Assembly: GCA_000697335.1 (NCBI GenBank)
Contig: JNEM01009474.1
Span: 1 to 14,010 of the forward strand
DNA from: Conidiobolus incongruus B7586
Lineage: Eukaryota; Entomophthoromycota; Entomophthoromycetes; Entomophthorales; Conidiobolaceae
Reading direction: 5' to 3'
Length of the DNA: 14,010 nucleotides
The notes under the pieces are model-generated. The model had not been told where the DNA came from and did not search any database. It saw only the letters and a program-made list of their open reading frames with translations. Positions 1 through 8,804 of the stretch are shown here, piece by piece (positions within the stretch are counted from its first letter, which is position 1; the number at the start of each line of letters is the position of its first letter). The translations under genes and the position numbers were made by a program.

Positions 1-1185
1 TAAAATTACTAGTGTTAGTTAATTTATTATAGCTAAAGTTATTAAAAATAACAATAAAAAAACATTTAAACTTAAACCTAAATATGTTAAAACTATAAAT
101 AAATATAATAAAAAGTATATTTATAGATTGGTTAATATAAGTAAATATAATATTACTATAGAAATATAACAAGAATTATAAAATTATATAATAATATTAG
201 TTAACACTAATATTATTATATATACTTTATATTAACATAGATATTATTTACACTTTAAAAAAAACACCTCTAATTAAAAAAATCCCACTATAAAACTAAA
301 TAAGAGTTTAAATGTTATTACTAATATTAAATTGAAATTAATTAAAATAAAGTTATTTAATCTAATGAAACAAAAATATACTTTAATAAATTTAATAAAA
401 AAGCTAAATACTTTAAAAAAAATATAGAATTACTTTATAACTATTATATTAATTTTACTTAAGAGTATAATAATAAGTTAATTATTATTTAAAGATATAT
501 ATTGTTATTAAGTGTAAGGTATTTTTATAAAGTTAATAAAGGAATTAATATTGAGATATATTAAAGTATTTTAAATAATAAATTAAAAACCATTAAATAA
601 TATAGGTTAAACAAATCTAATATTATTTTTTAATAAGATAATATTTCTTATTATATTATAGCTTTTATTACTAAATAACTTAAAAATAACAAAATAATAG
701 TTATAAAATAGTTTCTTTAATCTTTTAACTTTAATTTAATTAAACATCTTTAAAATTAATTAAAAAAACTTATTAAAGTTTTTCCCTTAGTAAAAAGTTT
801 AAATCAACTTTAAAAATATATTTAAGAAGTATAAAATAAAATTAATCTTTTTTAATATAAGTAATTAATTAATTTTATATCTTATAAACCTAAAGAAGTT
901 AAAAAAGTTAAAGATAAATATATTAAGTTTTAATTTTTTTTATTATTAAAAACTTATAAATTTATAACTTATTTTAAGTAAAATTTAAAAGTTGATATTT
1001 TACCTAATTAATAATTAAATATCATTATTTAATAAATTATATTATTAATAAATATAATAGATTTTAATTATTTAATTTAAGTTTATTTTATTAAATATTA
1101 AGTTATTAATTAATATATAAGTGTTTTTGATTTTATAATTTACTTTTATAAGTTAGTATATAACCTATTATTATATTTTGAAAAT
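1..1185 (+). mobile_element. Degraded Tc1-like DNA transposon, cut by left window edge
   Basis: This is the remnant of a Tc1/mariner-superfamily cut-and-paste element. The transposase relic fills 1-933, and the rest to about 1185 is extremely AT-rich sequence of the same character, taken to be its 3' flank. The 3' limit is set only by the change in composition after about 1185. I could not define a terminal inverted repeat, because the partner end lies outside the window. I see no CpG in this stretch, and GC is about 12-14% by eye against about 22% in the neighbouring intergenic DNA. The state suggests an old, silenced copy. Confidence 0.85.
14..933 (+). pseudogene. Tc1-like transposase relic (D34E type)
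   Basis: The transposase would bind the element ends and catalyse excision and integration through a DDE triad. The order matches the Tc1 family. A helix-turn-helix relic lies near 14-50, the RRLV-like segment of the second DNA-binding domain at 125-140, and an SDE motif, now SNE, at 361-369. QQDN is at 631-642, with both Q codons now stops. A block equivalent to WPPQSPDLNPIEHLW lies at 709-753, and the C-terminal basic tail ends at the stop at 931-933. The second Asp codon is GAT at 637 and the Glu position is AAA at 742, giving exactly 34 residues between them. One frame holds from about 259 to 933; the first 256 bases are in another, so there is one frameshift near the A-run at 257-264. 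About twenty in-frame stops, all TAA or TAG, interrupt it. Roughly 30-40 N-terminal residues lie beyond the window. Confidence 0.85.
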
Positions 1186-2782
1186 ACCTGTCCATCTCAA
1201 TTAAATAGTAAATGCAATAATATTTGATAAATTAAAACATTCATTGAATCAATTATTTAAATATATTATCAACCATTTTATTATAAATCACAATATTATC
1301 AATAATTAATTTATAATATTAAAATATAATTGATTGTATTTGTATATTTGAATTCAATCTCATATTATAAAAAAATATAGATTAAAATATGAATTATAAC
1401 TTTCATATAAAATCTAATTCAATTAAAATAGCTATTAATTATAAAATAATTGAGTAACTTTGAAATATGGTGAAATAAGTTAATTAGATTTAAATAAATG
1501 AATTAAAATTAAGTTGAGGTGAAAGTTTTATAGAATGATAAACTCAACAATTGAAAATTCTTACAATGAAAATAGTTTAACCTTATTATGGATTTTCAAG
1601 ATCTAATCCAGCGATATTTGATTATATAAAACATATATAAATTGAATCATCTATTCTTAAAATTGGACAATTTATGAAATTTACCAGCTTTAAAAATTAA
1701 CCAATTAATATTGGCCTGATAATTGATGAATTTCAATCGATTGATATATATTCTATGTAATTACTAATCACGAATAAAACAAACATTAATGTTTAGTTAA
1801 AATATATAATAATTTCAGATATAGGAATCAATTTAAGTTTGATCTTGGAACTGGGCCGCTCAAAAAAAATCTTAATATACTGGAATATAAAGATTTATAT
1901 TTTATATCTTGATAATTATTCTAAAATTATTTTTTAATTTAAATTTGTCTAAAATAGGAATATTTAAATTGTTAATATTAATTTGAGTTTGATCAAATAA
2001 TAGGTTAAAAATAAATTGATAATAAATGAAATCATATAAAAAAAGCATTAATATTGCTATATTTAATAAATATGAAATTATTTTTAGAACTGATATTGAT
2101 GGGTAATTGCATTAATAGAAATTGTAAATATATAATGATCATTAGGTTCATATTTGAATAAATTTTATTCTCAAATTGGATAAATTGAAATTTTATAAAA
2201 TAATTTTTTTCTATTACAATTCTCTAATATAAATAATTTACAATGATTATTAGAATAATAAGTTATTGATCATATTTTAGAGTCAGCTCATTTTATTATT
2301 AATTTAGAAATAAAAGGAAATTAATGTTTAAAAATTTGTGAAATTTAATTAAAATTGGGAAGCACAAATTTTTTGTTGAGCAAATTATTAAATAATTTTC
2401 ATGCAAATTATAATTAAAATTCGAATATGATTTTGGAATATATGATCTTAAATATTAATCTGTTATACTCATAACATTTTTATATTATATTGAATATTGT
2501 ATCATTGATTAATAAATTAATCAAACTAAAAGAATTTATATTGAGTTTTGGTGATAATATTGCTTTTCGAAAAATATCTGAAAATTGTTAAATATATAGC
2601 TAAAACTAGGAATTTGAATTGAATATACATGCCTAATAAAAATAAATTGTTAAACAAATTGAGATATTACTCTTGTAAAAATTGGGTGTAAGTGTTTCTT
2701 GGTATAAATCAATTTTTGAATTATATCATCTGAGATTAGATATAATTGGAGGAGATAAATTTTGCATAAAAAAGAAATTTAA
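1186..2782. other. AT-rich intergenic region, no gene seen
   Basis: No coding region, RNA gene or repeat could be supported on either strand. Composition is milder than in the transposon to the left: several CpG sites survive (for example near 1611, 1738, 1857, 2421 and 2567) and TG and CA are common. The distal part presumably carries the upstream control region of the secreted-protein gene at 2842. Confidence 0.6.
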
Positions 2783-2790
2783 TATAAAAA
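2783..2790 (+). promoter_or_regulatory. TATA box of first small secreted protein gene
   Basis: TATAAAAA followed by G lies 59 bp before the chosen ATG at 2842. The second paralogue has the same nine bases, TATAAAAAG, 63 bp before its ATG, although the rest of the two upstream regions is not alignable. This retention in diverged flanks supports a core promoter rather than chance in AT-rich DNA. Confidence 0.6.
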
Positions 2791-2841
2791 GATTAATGAT
2801 GTTATGGAATGTAAAACTATTAATTTATATTTATGTCAGTT

Positions 2842-3126
2842 ATGAAATTCAATTTTAGTGCCATTTTATTGAGTATTTTAGCTTTGAATGCCAACGCTCA
2901 AAGCCCTTGCTCCGCTAATTTCCAAATTGTCTACGAAGCTAATACTCTCTCGCCCCATCCCAACTGTGTCAAAAACTCTGTAATGGTGCACAATGTCAAT
3001 CGTACCTGTATCTATGAACATGGAGGTCAAACCATGTGCTCACTCTCAGCTTTTGGCACTGCTTTCGTAAATGGCACCAAGGAGAATGCTTATAAAGTCG
3101 CCGATATTTGCCAATGTAAAGAATAA
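2842..3126 (+). CDS. Small secreted six-cysteine protein, copy 1 (94 aa)
   Basis: I do not recognise the family. The product has a classic signal peptide: a short polar start, a hydrophobic core (AILLSILAL) and a likely cut after ANA at residue 19. This leaves a mature chain of about 75 residues that begins with Q. The mature part has six cysteines (C23, C42, C56, C66, C90, C92), enough for three disulphides, and two N-glycosylation sequons (N53-R-T and N77-G-T). There is no membrane segment after the signal. The protein is probably secreted or in the cell wall. The start at 2842 is preferred over an in-frame ATG at 2833 because it gives the same 94-residue length and alignment as the paralogue at 4615. 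There is no intron. GC is about 43% with many C-ending codons, far above the flanks, which hints at strong expression. AATAAA overlaps the stop codon at 3122-3127. The role (effector, adhesion or wall protein) is unknown. Confidence 0.85.
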   Translation: MKFNFSAILLSILALNANAQSPCSANFQIVYEANTLSPHPNCVKNSVMVHNVNRTCIYEHGGQTMCSLSAFGTAFVNGTKENAYKVADICQCKE

Positions 3127-4551
3127 ATCCAATAATCAACAAAATGAATTATATATTGTTATGTTTTAACATTAATATCATTTACCTATAACTTTTAATT
3201 TAATATATATAATGTTTAATATTATAATTTATACAAATAATTCAGTTAATTATGAATTTAATAGATTTTATATATGGATCATTTGACTTGATTAAGACCA
3301 ATAAGTAGAGTAATATATGTAATTTATTATTCAACAATATGAATATATCTAAATGTTAACATCAACTTAGGTATCAATAATAATTAAAGAATGAATTATA
3401 GTGTTTAGAAAATTCATTTGATTTTGTTGAGTACCTTTGAAATCTAATTGCATTGAATATAATACAAATTTAAAATATATAAATGAAATTATGAAAGAGT
3501 TATTTTTAAAAATGCTCCGAATAAAATCAATAATATATATTCCATTTTATTTCATATACTTTTGAATATATTAATTTTTTTAAAATTATCAATTTCTTTT
3601 CATTTAAATTTTATACTTATTCGTGTTGAATATACTAATCTTCATAATATTTAATAATTTTCACTAGAGTTGACAAAAACTAGCTATTTTTAATGTGCCT
3701 TTATGATTGAATTGCATATTTCGAATCTTAAAGTTATAAATATCTCCTATCCCGTTAAGAAGTTATCAAGGTATATCACTATTTCTATATTATAACATAT
3801 AAATATATAGTACAAATAATTATCTTATGGGAAATTTAAGGTTTGATTAGTCGAATGTAAGATGACTAAATCATATGAATGAAAACTTTTACATTTTAAA
3901 AATTTAAAGTGACAATTCAATAAAATATTTTTAGATTTTTTCACAATATGTTAAACAGATCAAAGATGTTAATTTAATCAAATTTTAAAATTTAAAATTT
4001 ATTTTATTTAATATTGAATATAAATGAATTTATGTATACATTTTAAGTAATTATTAAATCAGTATTATTTCGGATGTTTATACAGGATCAGATGAATTTC
4101 ATGTATTATATTTTAACTATTTATAAATTATTAAAAGGGGTGGTATAATTTAGTTCTATTTATAAAATATCATGTCAGGAATTAAAAATTTGTCCCATCA
4201 ATAAATATTGTTGGAAAAACAAGGTTATCAAATAATTTTGACTGAATAATAATTAGAAAAAATGGACAAATAAATGAATTTTATTGGGGAAAAGCTAGTG
4301 AAAAGCATGCTATATTTTCTTCAAAACTTATATTTTTTAAAGAAAAAAAAATCAAACTTCATGTGTAAAATATAATCAAAATTAATTGAGTTGGGATTTA
4401 AACGTGTATCAAATAACTTGGAGTTAATGTAATACCCTCGTAATAAATAACTGGTTTTAGTTATTTTCAAATTATGAACTTATTTCTGAATCAGAAGATA
4501 TATTTTAATACAATCCAGTGGGTCAGATTATGAATGGATTAATAATGTAGG
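3127..4551. other. AT-rich spacer between the secreted-protein paralogues
   Basis: No gene, RNA or mobile element could be supported. The spacer does not look like a duplicated copy of the region upstream of 2842. So if the two genes arose as a tandem duplication, the non-coding parts have diverged beyond recognition by eye. The last few hundred bases are the likely promoter region of the gene at 4615. Confidence 0.55.
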
Positions 4552-4559
4552 TATAAAAA
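4552..4559 (+). promoter_or_regulatory. TATA box of second small secreted protein gene
   Basis: TATAAAAA followed by GG lies 63 bp before the ATG at 4615. It matches the box before the first paralogue in both sequence and distance. Confidence 0.6.
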
Positions 4560-4614
4560 GGTTATAAGTACTTAGAAATTTGATTAAACTCTGAGCTAAT
4601 AGAATATTATAATC

Positions 4615-4899
4615 ATGCAATTCTCCCTTACCTCCATTTTATTGAGTGCTTTAGCTTTGAATGTCAACGCTCAAAGCCCTTGCTCCGCTAATTTCCAAAT
4701 TGTCTACGAAGCTAATACTCTCTCACCCCATCCCAACTGCGTCAAGAGCTCTATTTTCGTTCACAATATCAACCGCACCTGTATCTATGAACATGGAGGT
4801 CAAACCATGTGCTTACTCTCAGCTTTTGGCACTGCTTTCGTAAATGGTACCAAGGAGAATGCTTATAGAGTCGCCGATATTTGTCAATGTCAAGAATAA
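4615..4899 (+). CDS. Small secreted six-cysteine protein, copy 2 (94 aa)
   Basis: This is the paralogue of the gene at 2842-3126, on the same strand and 1.77 kb downstream. It has the same length, the same signal-peptide layout (hydrophobic core SILLSALAL, likely cut after VNA at residue 19) and the same six cysteines and two sequons. The mature chains share 68 of 75 residues; the signal peptides share only 12 of 19. Most differences in the mature part fall in residues 45-52, between the second and third cysteines. Codon choice is again C-rich and unlike the flanks. There is no intron, and an in-frame upstream ATG is not needed. AATAAA overlaps the stop codon here too. As with copy 1, the family is not recognised; secretion is well supported by the signal peptide, but function is not known. 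Confidence 0.87.
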   Translation: MQFSLTSILLSALALNVNAQSPCSANFQIVYEANTLSPHPNCVKSSIFVHNINRTCIYEHGGQTMCLLSAFGTAFVNGTKENAYRVADICQCQE

Positions 4900-5532
4900 A
4901 TCAATCCATGAATAATTTTAACAATATATTATTGTAATATAGGACACAATTAATACATTATAAATATTTTAACAACAATTGGATTATATAATATATGATC
5001 TTTTGATGAATCTAATATCTGTTTAAATAATTATATCTTAGTTTATTGCACTCTATATGTTGATTAAATATTGGGAACCCGTTGATTACTGTTGAGTTTA
5101 TTATTTAATATCACATTTTATCCAATTTATGCTTTAAATACTGAAAAACATTAATAGAACATTAAATTCAACAAAACAATCTTTTAACTGATTGGATATT
5201 AAATGGTTAGTTAAAAACTGTGTATATATTATTATAAAATGAATCAACAAAATATATCTAGATAAATTCTGTTTTTAAAAATTAAATTATAATTATATTA
5301 TTTTAATTAAATAAAATGGATAAAATAAAATAATTTTTGCCACCATTTCAATTGTTATAAAAATTATTTATTAAAATATTACCTTGAATTTGAAATAATG
5401 GGAAATTTTTTAATTTCTGATTTTTCAAACATATTATTAGTTTGAAATAAATAAATATATACAAAGTTAATAAGAAATTATATATTTTTAATATATATAT
5501 ATTGGTTTTTTTGATTAAAAAATTAACTTTTT
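4900..5532. other. AT-rich spacer, no gene seen
   Basis: The spacer separates the second secreted-protein gene from the mariner relic. No feature beyond low-complexity A/T runs (for example near 5478-5505) could be supported. Confidence 0.5.
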
Positions 5533-5563
5533 AAAATTGGTTGTTTAATTTAATTATGTTTAA
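5533..5563. repeat. Candidate left terminal inverted repeat of mariner copy A
   Basis: The block starts AAAATTGGTTG and ends ATTATGTTTAAA. The reverse complement of 6691-6724 reads AAAATTAGATTG and ends ATATGTTTAAAT. The match is imperfect and lies in AT-rich DNA, so chance is possible. The position at the edge of transposase-like sequence supports it. Confidence 0.4.
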
Positions 5564-5599
5564 ACCAAATAGTAATCATCAAAAGTTTTTTATTTTAGT

Positions 5600-6589
5600 A
5601 TTAGTAAAACTTAACCATAAACCCTTTAAAATTATTTAAAATTTACAAGTAGCTTTTAATAATAAAGTATTATTTAAATTAACAATTTATTACTAGGTAA
5701 ATTATTTTAAAGCTAGGAAAGAAACTATTTAAAACCTGTTAAAATCTAGAAAATTAACTTTAACTATTATTTTTTTAATTGTAAATAGAGTGAAAAAATA
5801 TATTAAAAAGTACCTTTTTATTTTAACTAAAGAATTATCTAAACACTTTAATATTAGTTTTACAAGTATTTTATATATTTTAAAGTTTAAACTAAAATTA
5901 ATAAATAAAAATATAAAATAAATACCTTATAATTTAACTAAAGCTTAAAAAAAAGCTAGAGTAACTATTACTAAATAAAACTTATTGAAATATTACTAGA
6001 AGCTTAAACTTTTACAGCAAATAATTACAATTAATGAATCTTAAATCCTTATGTATAATCTTTTATTAAAACACAAATCAAGATGCTAAATTAAGTTAAA
6101 TCAACTTTTTTTATAAATCCCTTTAAATAAATATTTTGTTAATAAGTGAATATTAATTATTATAATAAATTATAATAGTATATACTATTTTTATTTAGTT
6201 CCTAAAAAAAATCAATTAATAGTAAATTATATATTGTTTTTTTAAATAAAAGTATTTCTAATTAGTATTCTCAATATAATTTAAGAAAACCTATTATTTT
6301 ACATAATAATTGTAAAATATATAAATCTAAAGCTGTAAAAAACTTTCTAATTAAAAATAATTGGAAAAAACTACTACATCTAGTATATTCTTTTGATTAT
6401 AACTTATATAATTATAATTGCTTTAAGCAATTAAAAAACCAGCTTACAGGAAAGAAAATTTCTATAGGAAAATTTAATTGGTTTGTGAAACATTAAATTT
6501 TAGTCTTTAATAAAAAGAATTGTTTTTTAAGTGTTAGAAGTTTATTAAAAGTATAGCAAAAAGTTATTAATAATAAAAGAAACTATTAA
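5600..6589 (+). pseudogene. Mariner transposase relic, copy A (D34D type)
   Basis: The relic begins with a helix-turn-helix region; TKELSKHFNIS (about 5826-5858) resembles the family's second DNA-binding helix set. Next comes a block reading IPYNLTKA near 5921, close to the linker of mariner transposases. The first catalytic motif is TINES at about 6027-6041, where TIDES is expected. A second motif HNN (6302-6310) replaces HDN. The third block YSFDYNLYNYNCF (6392-6430) stands where the family has YSPDLxPxDYxxF. The second and third catalytic positions are exactly 34 residues apart, the mariner D34D spacing. All three Asp codons now read AAT, which a G-to-A change at the first base would give. 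A C-terminal block near 6554-6589 matches the family's RWQKVIxxxGxY. There is at least one frameshift between the first and second motifs, and many TAA/TAG stops. The relic is not functional. Confidence 0.8.
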
Positions 6590-6690
6590 ATTTATATTAT
6601 ATATTTATTTTTATATATCATATATTCAAATGTTTATTTATTTTTAATTGCAAAAAATTCCCATTATTAAAAATATAGAGAAATATATTA

Positions 6691-6724
6691 TAATTTAAAC
6701 ATATTATTAATTCAATCTAATTTT
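6691..6724. repeat. Candidate right terminal inverted repeat of mariner copy A
   Basis: This is the partner of the 5533-5563 repeat, lying about 100 bp after the end of the transposase relic. It contains TTTAAACATATTATTAATTC. The pairing is imperfect, with a one-base gap, and the low complexity of the region limits confidence. Confidence 0.4.
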
Positions 6725-8153
6725 TGTCTTTCTTATAATAATATTTGAAACTTTAATATATCTTAATTATATTTTACAAAGTATTTTTAAACTTCTAAAA
6801 TATTGATATAATATATAAAATTTTTTATACTTTCTTAAAATATTAATGTTAAGTTAGATTCTATTCATTTAAATTTGATTTCAATGTTATATATAACAGT
6901 TTTTTTAAAATAGTAAAATGATCAAAAAAATCCTATAATTTAATGAAATTTGAATCTTGAGTGAAAAATCTGAGTTTTCAATAGATTGGATTAGTTGTAT
7001 ATTAAAACTAAATCAATAGTCAATGCTCAATTTTAAAGAGAATATACAAAAGTTACATATTCAAGTTAAATTTAGACACAATTAGCTATGTACCTAAGCT
7101 AAGAATCATCATTAAAAGGTTGACTTTATCCAAATACTTGTAAAAAATTTAAAATAATAATAATTTAAGATATAAAAATATTTCAAAATATAAAATTTAA
7201 TTTTTTGTATGCTATTTGAGTTTTATTACATTTATACATCAAGATTATAAATCACCAGACTTGATTAAAGTTTTCTAATCAGCATATTAATACAAAAAGT
7301 TGAATCGTAATTTATGATAGATTTATCACGATATTACCATACAAAATAATAATTTAATAAACTTATATTATTAGATTAAATTAATATTTCAAGAATGTTT
7401 TAAATGACTTTAATGTATATAATTGAATAATGTTTAATAGCATTTATATTAAACCAAATGTATTAATAACTTGTTCTACTGAGAAATGACACTATAAAAT
7501 ATTGCTTATATACAATTTTGAGCTCGTTTCATATGGTATCAATATTTTTTACTTTTTAATATTTCATTGAGGTTCAATTGAAAAATTAATACTATAACAT
7601 CAAATGAAGCTGTATTTCAATTGAATTTGATATTGTTTTACCAAATTGTGATACATTCACCTAGAAACTCCATATATATTATCATATCCTATTATCGTCA
7701 CATATTTATTTGTACTTAGATGTTTTCAATATGATATTAATAATATTATTCATAAAATCAATCAAAAGTTTTTTGTTTAATTATATGTCTTAATACAATT
7801 TAAAATGTTATTCTAAATTATTGATTTTCTATATTATTATATAAAATAGTATACAATTCAAGTATAATTTGAACTTTATTACCAATATTTTTTATACATA
7901 AAATCTGATAAATTTAATTAAATATAATTAACCAATCAATTTCAATCTTAGAATTCAATAGAATTTAAAGAATGACATAACCACTAAATGTATTTAAATG
8001 AATAGTTGTGGGTATCTTTAAAATTTAATCATCTTTCACTATCATTTTATTTCAGATTAAAAAATTTATTAAATTAATCATTGTAAATAAATAAATTTAT
8101 TTATTATCCTTAAACTTTATTATTGATTTATTTCAGTTATAGTTATTATTAAA
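6725..8153. other. AT-rich intergenic region upstream of MMS2
   Basis: No gene or repeat could be supported on either strand. A few CpG sites survive, unlike in the transposons. The last 150 bases hold two pyrimidine-rich TTTCAG strings (8050-8055 and 8131-8136). Either could be the acceptor of an intron in the 5' leader of MMS2, but no donor can be chosen from sequence alone. Confidence 0.5.
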
Positions 8154-8804
8154 ATGGCTAAAGGTAATATTATTTTTATTTTTAGAATTTCAAATATAAT
8201 TGACAATTATATAGTTCCTCGTAATTTTAGATTATTAGAAGAATTGGAAAAGGGTGAAAAAGGTATTGGGGGTGGCGTTTGCAGTTATGGTTTAGCAGAT
8301 GGTGATGATATTACTATGTCGAATTGGAACGGTACCATTATCGGTCCTTTGCATGTAAGTGAATAATATACAAACTCCAATAATTTTTGATTAATATATG
8401 TCTTATTGGTCAATTTAGACAGTTCACGAGAATAGAATTTATAGTTTGAAAATTCACTGTGACGGAAGTTATCCAGATAAGCCTCCTTCAGTTCATTTCC
8501 TTTCAAAAATTAATTTAACTTGTGTTAATCCAACTAACGGTCAAGTAAATATCTAATTCTCTGTATAGTTAAAAAAAGTTTTTAATATTTTTTATAATTA
8601 GGTTGATCATTCAAAGGTATCTTGTTTAAGTAATTGGAAGAGAGAATATACTCTAGAAACTGTTCTAACCGAATTACGCAAGTAATATGATTATCAAAAT
8701 ACTTTTTTAATTTCTTATACTGATGACCTATTAATTTTTATAGAGAAATGACTACTCCTCAAAACAAAAAGACTCCTCAACCTCCTGAAGGTACCTTTTT
8801 TTAA
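8154..8804 (+). CDS. MMS2: Ubiquitin-conjugating enzyme E2 variant (UEV), Mms2-like, five exons
   Basis: Mms2/UEV proteins pair with the E2 Ubc13 to build K63-linked ubiquitin chains, used in error-free DNA damage tolerance with Rad5. The exons are 8154-8163, 8215-8354, 8419-8544, 8602-8681 and 8744-8804, joined by four GT-AG introns of 51-64 nt. The protein is 138 residues; the family is usually 137-145. It opens [20 protein letters not shown] (residues 1-20), the family hallmark; F8 is the equivalent of human MMS2 F13 at the Ubc13 interface. ENRIYSL (54-60), [10 protein letters not shown] (68-77) and NWKREYTLE (about 105-113) follow, and it ends PPEGTFF, as in plant UEV1 proteins. As expected, there is no catalytic cysteine at the E2 position: the nearby SCLSNW has its Cys four residues before the Trp, where active E2s have it eight before. 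The first exon is only ten bases. The gene converges on VPS41. Confidence 0.93.
8164..8214 (+). other. MMS2 intron 1 (51 nt)
   Basis: It runs from GTAATA to TATATAG. Splicing here joins MAK to VPRNF, restoring the conserved UEV N-terminus; reading through gives 17 extra residues unlike the family. A shorter GT-AG choice ending at 8184 would break the match. Confidence 0.85.
8355..8418 (+). other. MMS2 intron 2 (64 nt)
   Basis: The donor is GTAAGT and the acceptor AATTTAG. It falls between codons, after IIGPLH and before TVHENRIY, exactly where other UEV proteins are contiguous. The unspliced frame stops four codons into the intron. Confidence 0.9.
8545..8601 (+). other. MMS2 intron 3 (57 nt)
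   Basis: The donor is GTAAAT and the acceptor ATAATTAG. It joins NPTNGQ to VDHSKV between codons. An internal TATAG near 8568 is an alternative acceptor, but it would insert residues and stops not found in the family. Confidence 0.88.
8682..8743 (+). other. MMS2 intron 4 (62 nt)
   Basis: The donor is GTAATA and the acceptor TTTATAG, splitting a Lys codon so that TELRK continues into EMTTPQ. A CTGATGAC string at about 8720 is a plausible branch site. Confidence 0.88.

Larger units (their letters stand above)
5533..6724 (+). mobile_element. Degraded mariner element, copy A
   Basis: This is a mariner-type DNA transposon of about 1.2 kb, close to the usual 1.3 kb. It is identified by its transposase relic and by clear nucleotide similarity to the reverse complement of about 12960-14010. 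Shared blocks include one at about 5607-5630 and one at 6495-6520. The tentative ends are an imperfect inverted repeat of about 30 bp (5533-5563 and 6691-6724). I see no CpG inside, and GC is as low as in the Tc1 relic. The ends are less certain than the core. Confidence 0.82.

Noticed and set aside
2833-2841. Upstream in-frame ATG giving a 97-residue first secreted protein
   Set aside because: The ATG at 2842 aligns exactly with the start of the paralogue at 4615 and gives equal length; the three extra residues have no counterpart. The upstream start cannot be excluded from sequence alone.
4661-4843. Second open frame within the copy 2 secreted-protein gene
   Set aside because: It is a shifted frame of a conserved coding sequence. 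It has no counterpart of similar length in copy 1 and no signal or domain.
1186-8153. Search for tRNA, other structured RNA, or a third secreted-gene copy in the long gaps
   Set aside because: No T-loop consensus, convincing cloverleaf or segment resembling the secreted genes was found. Small RNAs in such AT-rich DNA could be missed by eye.
8154-8366. A 70-residue open frame starting at the MMS2 ATG
   Set aside because: It reads through introns 1 and 2. Splicing gives a full-length, family-like UEV instead.
8285-8506. Minus-strand open frame over MMS2 exons 2 and 3
   Set aside because: It is the antisense shadow of conserved MMS2 coding exons, with no homology of its own.
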